Assembly (NCBI GenBank): GCA_934699065.1
Contig: CAKUWD010000092.1
Location: forward strand, 1-10,640
Source of the DNA: an uncultured Treponema sp.
GTDB lineage: Bacteria > Spirochaetota > Spirochaetia > Treponematales > Treponemataceae
Length of the DNA stretch: 10,640 nucleotides
Reading direction: 5' to 3'
Part shown: one piece after another, positions 6,244 to 10,640 of the stretch
Position numbering within the stretch: the stretch's first letter is position 1
Layout of the letters: every line of letters begins with the position of its first letter
Made by a program: the position numbers and the translations under genes
The notes under the pieces: generated by a model
What the model was told of the DNA's origin: nothing
Databases searched by the model: none
The model's input: the letters and a program-made list of their open reading frames with translations, nothing else

Positions 6244-7020
6244 ATGGAAAAAAATAAGCCTGATGTGAGGGAGAAAGTTCTGGAACATGGTTTTTCATTT
6301 CTTTTTGATGAAGAACTGGTGATGTTGATTCTTGGGTCGGGAACAAAAGAGCTGCCGGTTGAACGTATGGCAGAGAAAATTGTTGAAGTTCTGGATGATT
6401 GTGATTTTGAAGATTCTGTCAAAAATCTTTTGCGGGTAAAGGGTGTGGGACAGAGCAAAGCTCTTGCTGTGGCCGCGGCTCTGGAGCTGGGGAGACGGCG
6501 GAATAGTCATCTGCGCGCGCCTATTAAATCTCCTTCTGATATTGTACCATTTGTAAAAAACTACGCGGTGAGTGAAAAGGAACATTTTCTGCTGGTAACG
6601 TTGAATGGCGGGCATGAAATTATTCAGATTCATGTGGTTACGGTGGGAACTTTGAACAGGACTTTGATTCACCCTCGGGAAGTTTTTACGCTTGCGATGC
6701 GGGATAATGCGGCGGCTATAATTGTGAGCCACAATCATCCGTCGGGGAATTGCCAGCCTTCGGAGGAGGATGTGGCTGTAACGGGAATTCTGGAAAAGGT
6801 TTCTATGATTATGGGGATTGAGTTGCTGGATCATGTGATTGTGAGCCGGGAATCATATTTCAGTTTTCTTGAAAATAAGATGCTGAAAAATGGAAAAGAA
6901 AAAGACAGTGATGTGAATGAAGATACTTTTGAAATTGAAAAAGATGAAAATATAAATGAAGAAAATGATTTACCGGAGTGGGATGAATATTATGCGGCTG
7001 CTGAACTGGAAAAATATTGA
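6244..7020 (+). CDS. radC: RadC family protein (UPF0758, JAMM/MPN metalloprotease-like domain)
   Basis: This is a member of the RadC family. It is historically tied to DNA repair, though its true biochemical role is unsettled. The 258-residue product starts with the UPF0758 N-terminal helices. These include a helix-hairpin-helix segment LLRVKGVGQSKALAVAAALE (62-81). The JAMM domain follows: HPREVF with Glu146, and the metal-binding motif with His163, His165 and Asp176 in VSHNHPSGN...EED. All key residues are present. The last 40 or so residues (about 218-258) form an acidic tail rich in Asp and Glu, beyond the usual end of the family at about 225 residues. The ATG is supported by a strong GGTGGAGGA at 6232-6240. 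It is divergent from the glucosaminidase gene and followed 87 nt later by htrA. Confidence 0.95.
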   Translation: MEKNKPDVREKVLEHGFSFLFDEELVMLILGSGTKELPVERMAEKIVEVLDDCDFEDSVKNLLRVKGVGQSKALAVAAALELGRRRNSHLRAPIKSPSDIVPFVKNYAVSEKEHFLLVTLNGGHEIIQIHVVTVGTLNRTLIHPREVFTLAMRDNAAAIIVSHNHPSGNCQPSEEDVAVTGILEKVSMIMGIELLDHVIVSRESYFSFLENKMLKNGKEKDSDVNEDTFEIEKDENINEENDLPEWDEYYAAAELEKY

Positions 7021-7028
7021 TTTAAGCA

Positions 7029-7044
7029 GGCTTTTTACAAAGCC
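7029..7044 (+). terminator. Weak terminator-like hairpin after radC
   Basis: GGCTTT (7029-7034) pairs perfectly with AAAGCC (7039-7044) around the loop TTAC, starting eight bases after the radC stop. There is no T run on the 3' side, so it is at most a weak or factor-assisted terminator or an mRNA end-stabilising hairpin. Confidence 0.3.
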
Positions 7045-7072
7045 AGTCTTGCTGTATGGAATCAGAAAATTC

Positions 7073-7100
7073 TTGTAATATTATTCTTATTTTATTAAAT
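7073..7100 (+). promoter_or_regulatory. Tentative htrA promoter in an AT-rich tract
   Basis: TTGTAA (7073-7078) and TTAAAT (7095-7100) are spaced by 16 bp and could be -35 and -10 boxes. A start site near 7107 would leave almost no 5' leader before the ATG at 7108. The tract is so AT-rich that chance matches are likely, and TAATAT at 7076-7081 is an alternative -10. Confidence 0.3.
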
Positions 7101-7107
7101 TATATAT

Positions 7108-8364
7108 ATGAAACTTTATTCTCATGCTCAGTTAATTAAAACAACTTTGATTTGTGTCGTCGCAGCAGTGCTTTTAACTGCGGCAATTTGTGTAAATATA
7201 TCTAAAAATAAACAATCGTCAAATACAAGTGGAAACCCGGAAATTACAGAAGTAACGTCATCGGAAAGTACAGAGGCTGCTTCTTCTCTGGAGGAGTCGG
7301 TTGGTTTTCTTGAACAGAATCCGGCTTCTTTAATTTCGGTTGCAGGTGGTACGGCTAATTCCGGTTATACTCAGGAAGAGGCTCAGAATATTAATGTTTA
7401 TTCTCTTTGTAACGAAGCTGTTGTGAATATCAATACTCAGGTTACAGCTTATGACTGGTTTCTGCAGCCTTATGTTCAGGATGGTGGAAGTGGAAGCGGT
7501 TCGATTATTGATAAGCGTGGTTACATTCTTACAAATGTACATGTTATTGCTGATGCAACAAAGATATACGTTTCGCTCTTCGATGGAACACAGTATGAGG
7601 CGGAGGTAGTTGGAACTGATCTGGACAGTGATCTTGCTGTAATTAAGTTTACGCCGCCGGCTGGTATGGAATTGAAAACGATTGCTTTTGGCGATTCCAG
7701 CTCTCTTAAGGTTGGACAGCGTGTTATAGCAATTGGTAACCCGTTTGGTCTGGAACGTACTATGACTACTGGAATTGTTTCTGGTCTCGGCCGTCCTATT
7801 CAGAATTCGAATAACAGAATTATTCGTGATATGGTTCAAACAGATGCAGCCATAAATCCTGGAAACTCTGGTGGGCCTCTGCTTGATACAAATGGTAAAA
7901 TGATTGGTATAAACACGATGATTCAGTCTAGTTCGGGAAGCTCTGCGGGTGTTGGTTTTGCGGTTCCTTCAACAACAGCTGTTCGTGTTGTTGCTGATTT
8001 AATTAAATACGGAAAGGTTCACCGCGGAACAATTGATGCGACTGTAATCCAGTTGAGCCGCAGAATTGCTCAGTATGCCGGCCTTGATATTGCTAACGGG
8101 GTTTTGATTTCTGAAGTTGCAAAAGGTGGAAATGCTGAGTCTGCAGGTTTGCGCGGTGGAACGGAGGCTGCTTACTATGGTTCCCGCCGTGATATCATCT
8201 ATATTGGTGGAGATGTAATTACTCAGATTGATAATATTGCGGTAACTTCTCTGGCTGATTATTATTCTGCGCTTGAAAGCAAGAAGGCTGGGGATGTTGT
8301 AACGGTGGTTGTGCGCCGTAACCGCAAGAATGTTACCTTGAAAATTAAACTGGTTGAGAGTTAG
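7108..8364 (+). CDS. htrA: HtrA/DegP-type periplasmic serine protease with one PDZ domain
   Basis: This is an envelope protease of the S1C family that degrades or refolds damaged proteins outside the cytoplasmic membrane. The 418-residue product begins with a signal anchor (hydrophobic 12-30), then a Ser/Thr/Glu-rich linker to about residue 95. The trypsin-like domain carries the full triad: His145 in TNVHV, Asp175 in DSDLAV and Ser254 in GNSGGP. One PDZ domain covers about 310-416, so it is closer to DegS or single-PDZ forms than to two-PDZ DegP. The ATG at 7108 is the only start that keeps the signal sequence, yet the 32 bases before it contain no G at all, so there is no ribosome binding site. 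The envelope role would fit an ECF regulon, but no such promoter was identified here. Confidence 0.94.
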   Translation: MKLYSHAQLIKTTLICVVAAVLLTAAICVNISKNKQSSNTSGNPEITEVTSSESTEAASSLEESVGFLEQNPASLISVAGGTANSGYTQEEAQNINVYSLCNEAVVNINTQVTAYDWFLQPYVQDGGSGSGSIIDKRGYILTNVHVIADATKIYVSLFDGTQYEAEVVGTDLDSDLAVIKFTPPAGMELKTIAFGDSSSLKVGQRVIAIGNPFGLERTMTTGIVSGLGRPIQNSNNRIIRDMVQTDAAINPGNSGGPLLDTNGKMIGINTMIQSSSGSSAGVGFAVPSTTAVRVVADLIKYGKVHRGTIDATVIQLSRRIAQYAGLDIANGVLISEVAKGGNAESAGLRGGTEAAYYGSRRDIIYIGGDVITQIDNIAVTSLADYYSALESKKAGDVVTVVVRRNRKNVTLKIKLVES

Positions 8365-8370
8365 TATTTT

Positions 8371-8457
8371 GTCATTCTGCTCTTGAAACAAGTTCAGGGT
8401 TCAGGATCTTGTTGAGACCCCGAAACAAGTTCGGGGTGACCAGTGGTTGTTTCGGGG
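8371..8457. repeat. Intergenic palindromic repeat (REP/MITE-like) between htrA and uvrB
   Basis: The core 8371-8440 begins with GTCA and ends with TGAC. It contains two direct copies of GAAACAAGTTCRGGGT (8385-8400 and 8422-8437, one difference). The second copy is part of a perfect 8-bp hairpin, ACCCCGAA (8417-8424) with TTCGGGGT (8430-8437), loop ACAAG. A further block TTGTTTCGGGG at 8447-8457 is the exact reverse complement of 8418-8428, so two alternative stems are possible. The GTCATTCTGA...CAAGTTCRGGGTGAC style resembles dispersed palindromic repeats known in several bacterial genomes. There is no T run, so it is not a standard terminator. Confidence 0.65.
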
Positions 8458-8472
8458 GAATAGGGGTAGTTT

Positions 8473-10473
8473 ATGAGAAAATTTGAGGTGGTTTCACCTT
8501 TTGAGCCGAGTGGAGATCAGGGGCAGGCGATAGAAAAACTTAGTGAAGGTTTTTTGCGCGGTGATAAGTTTCAGACACTCAAGGGGGTTACTGGTTCTGG
8601 TAAAACCTTTACTATGGCAAAAATCATAGAGAAGGTTCAGCGTCCTACTTTGATTATCAGCCATAACAAAACTCTTTCGGCCCAGCTTTATCGCGAGTTC
8701 AAATCTTTCTTTCCGAATAATGCTGTTGAATATTTTGTCTCATATTACGATTACTATCAGCCTGAAGCCTACGTTGCGGCGCGTGATCTTTATATCGAAA
8801 AGGATTGTGACATAAACCGTGAAATCGACCAGATGCGTCTTGCTGCCACTTACAGCCTTATGGAAAGACGTGACGTTATTGTTGTTGCAACTGTTTCTTG
8901 TATTTACGGTCTTGGTATGCCGGATGTGTACAAGGGAATGCGAGAACACGTTGAAGTGGGGCAAACCTTTGATCCAAAAAAGTTTGCAAACAAGTTGATT
9001 TCTATGCAGTATAGCAGAAATGATAATGTGCTTGAACGTGGAAACTTTCGTATTAAGGGAGATGTAATTGAAGTCTTTCCACCTTATATGGAAACAGATG
9101 AGGCTTATCGTATTCTTCTTGACTGGGAAGATGTTGTGAGAATCCAGCGCTTTAATGTAATGAACCGCGATGTAACTGGTGAACTTGATGAAACTGTGTT
9201 TTATCCGGCTAAGCACTTTGTTGTTCCTCAAGATAAATTGATAGATGCAACTGGTCGTATTGAAAAAGAGATGGAAGAGAGGGTAGAAGAGCTTCGCAGT
9301 ATGGGGAAAATGCTGGAGGCAGAACGTCTGAAAACCCGTACTACTTATGATATTGAAATGCTTCGTGAAATGGGAACCTGTCCTGGAATTGAAAATTATT
9401 CAGGACCTATTTCTGGACGTGCTCGCGGAGAACCTCCTGCAACTCTGCTTCATTATTTTCCGGATGATTTTTTATGCATGATAGATGAGGCTCATGTTTC
9501 TGTTCCTCAGATTGGCGCAATGTATGAAGGGGATCGCAGCCGAAAGCAGAATCTTATTGATTTTGGATTCCGTCTTCCATCTGCTTTCGATAACAGACCT
9601 TTGAAAAAAGCAGAGTTTGATGCCAAAATGAATCAGATAATTTATGTTACAGCAACTCCGCGGCCGGAAGAAATAAAGCAGAGTACTCAGGTTGTTGAAC
9701 AGCTGATTCGTCCTACAGGCCTTCTTGATCCGGAAGTAGAGATCAGGCCTAGTGAAGGTCAGATGGAAGATATTTACAAGGAAGTTCGCGAGCGAATTGA
9801 CCGCCACGAACGCAGCCTGATTTTGACGCTGACCAAGAAGATGGCCGAAGACCTTACCGACTATCTGACCGAACTCAAACTAAAAGTAAAATACATTCAC
9901 TCAGAAATAGATACCTTTGAGCGTGTTGAGATTTTGAAATCGCTTCGTACAGGCGAAATTGATGTTCTTATTGGAATCAATCTGCTTCGAGAAGGAATTG
10001 ACCTTCCGGAAGTAAGCTTTATTGCAATTCTTGATGCAGATAAAATCGGCTTTTTGCGTTCAGAAACTTCCTTGATTCAGATTATTGGTCGTGCTGCCCG
10101 CAATGCAGAAGGTAAAGTTGTTATGTATGCCGACCACATGAGCCCTGCAATGGAAGCTGCTATTAAAGAAACAAAGCACCGCCGTGAGGTTCAGCAGGCC
10201 TACAATGAGGAACACGGAATTACTCCGAAAACAATTTCAAAGGCGGTTGAAGATATTCTTGTTCACGAAAAACAGGATGCCGAAGCTGGTGCCGCAATGG
10301 AACTTGAAGTTCTAAAGAAAGAGGCAAATCTCTTTAATCCTAAGGAACGCAAAAAGCTTATTAAAGCGCTTACCGAAGAAATGTCTGCCTGTGCCGACCG
10401 CATGGAGTATGAGCAAGCTGCGGCACTTCGTGATCAGATTCGGGATATTGAAGCACAGTACGGGAATGTGTAA
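8473..10473 (+). CDS. uvrB: Excinuclease ABC subunit B (UvrB)
   Basis: UvrB is the damage-verifying helicase-like subunit of nucleotide excision repair. It is loaded on DNA by UvrA and then recruits UvrC for incision. The 666-residue product is full length and has every expected part. The Walker A motif GVTGSGKT is at 38-45. The DNA-threading beta-hairpin region YFVSYYDYYQPEAYV starts at 87. The DEAH box is at 338-341, TATPRP at 393-398, motif V GINLLREGIDLPEVS at 501-515, and motif VI QIIGRAARN at 536-544. The UVR domain that contacts UvrC lies at about 625-661 (EYEQAAALRDQI). AGGGG at 8462-8466, six bases upstream, supports the ATG. It is separated from htrA by a palindromic repeat and probably ends its transcript at the hairpin at 10493-10535. 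Confidence 0.98.
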   Translation: MRKFEVVSPFEPSGDQGQAIEKLSEGFLRGDKFQTLKGVTGSGKTFTMAKIIEKVQRPTLIISHNKTLSAQLYREFKSFFPNNAVEYFVSYYDYYQPEAYVAARDLYIEKDCDINREIDQMRLAATYSLMERRDVIVVATVSCIYGLGMPDVYKGMREHVEVGQTFDPKKFANKLISMQYSRNDNVLERGNFRIKGDVIEVFPPYMETDEAYRILLDWEDVVRIQRFNVMNRDVTGELDETVFYPAKHFVVPQDKLIDATGRIEKEMEERVEELRSMGKMLEAERLKTRTTYDIEMLREMGTCPGIENYSGPISGRARGEPPATLLHYFPDDFLCMIDEAHVSVPQIGAMYEGDRSRKQNLIDFGFRLPSAFDNRPLKKAEFDAKMNQIIYVTATPRPEEIKQSTQVVEQLIRPTGLLDPEVEIRPSEGQMEDIYKEVRERIDRHERSLILTLTKKMAEDLTDYLTELKLKVKYIHSEIDTFERVEILKSLRTGEIDVLIGINLLREGIDLPEVSFIAILDADKIGFLRSETSLIQIIGRAARNAEGKVVMYADHMSPAMEAAIKETKHRREVQQAYNEEHGITPKTISKAVEDILVHEKQDAEAGAAMELEVLKKEANLFNPKERKKLIKALTEEMSACADRMEYEQAAALRDQIRDIEAQYGNV

Positions 10474-10492
10474 GGCCATTAGTGATCGGGCT

Positions 10493-10535
10493 GTCATTTT
10501 AGAATATTTCTAATTTAAATAAATGACTATTTTTT
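10493..10535 (+). terminator. Probable intrinsic terminator of uvrB
   Basis: GTCATTT (10493-10499) pairs perfectly with AAATGAC (10521-10527), and a run of six T follows at 10530-10535. A smaller perfect hairpin, TTAGAA/TTCTAA (10499-10504 with 10508-10513), lies inside it. The stems are AT-rich and the loop is long, so strength is uncertain, but position and T run fit a uvrB terminator. Confidence 0.5.
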
Positions 10536-10640
10536 CGATATTTCAGAAATTATTTTGTCAAACTCTGATGAAACTGACTGTTTAAGTTTTGATATTATTT
10601 GAATAGATTGAACCTTTTCAGAGTTTGCAAAGGTTTGCTC
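10527..10640 (-). CDS. C-terminal end of an unidentified minus-strand gene (partial)
   Basis: Read on the minus strand from the window edge, one frame stays open for 37 codons and ends in TAG at 10527-10529. The other two minus-strand frames both have stops in this stretch. The peptide is rich in Ser, Ile, Lys and Gln, has a helical, amphipathic look (for example SIQIISKLKQSVSSEFDKII), and ends in KK. It is convergent with uvrB, and its stop codon lies within the right arm of the uvrB terminator. No family can be named from so short a piece, and an open frame of this length could arise by chance. Confidence 0.45.
   Translation of the reverse strand, partial: EQTFANSEKVQSIQIISKLKQSVSSEFDKIISEISKK

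Noticed and set aside
7029..7044. Strong radC terminator
   Set aside because: The 6-bp stem is perfect, but no T run follows, so it is kept only as a low-confidence hairpin.

Overview
The window looks like a chromosomal housekeeping stretch from a spirochaete, most likely a gut or rumen-type Treponema. The grounds are moderate to low GC, an archaeal-type UMP kinase, lipoproteins with a loose lipobox, and the gene order cysS, ECF sigma factor, membrane protein. From memory this order matches T. pallidum TP0091-TP0093. Genus assignment is inference; no rRNA or other marker is present. No CRISPR array, prophage or insertion sequence was seen.

Layout. Positions 1-240 hold a structured regulatory region: two heptamer arrays in inverted orientation, a sigma-70-like promoter and three GC-rich hairpins ahead of cysS. 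After cysS (241-1803) comes a tightly packed block on the plus strand: an ECF sigma factor (1840-2409), a zinc-finger membrane anti-sigma factor (2390-3127), a membrane-anchored protein with two TIG domains and a transglutaminase-like domain (3127-4836), and a UMP kinase (4838-5536). These four genes overlap or nearly abut. A glucosaminidase lipoprotein gene runs back on the minus strand (5533-6141) and shares its stop-codon bases with the kinase gene. A divergent intergenic region with a 29-bp A/T palindrome separates it from radC (6244-7020). Then come htrA/degP (7108-8364), an intergenic palindromic repeat, and uvrB (8473-10473). A likely terminator follows, and then the C-terminal end of an unidentified minus-strand gene running off the window.

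How the parts may work together. The sigma, anti-sigma and TIG/transglutaminase genes look like one envelope-sensing module. The sigma factor would be held by the zinc-finger domain of the anti-sigma factor, whose other half lies outside the membrane next to the large TIG protein. The most notable observation is that the transglutaminase-like domain has Ala431 where the catalytic cysteine should be, while the His and Asp positions are kept. It is probably a binding or sensing domain and not an enzyme. The nearby glucosaminidase and HtrA are also envelope proteins, but the sequence does not show that this sigma factor controls them. RadC and UvrB are DNA-maintenance proteins with ordinary domain structure.
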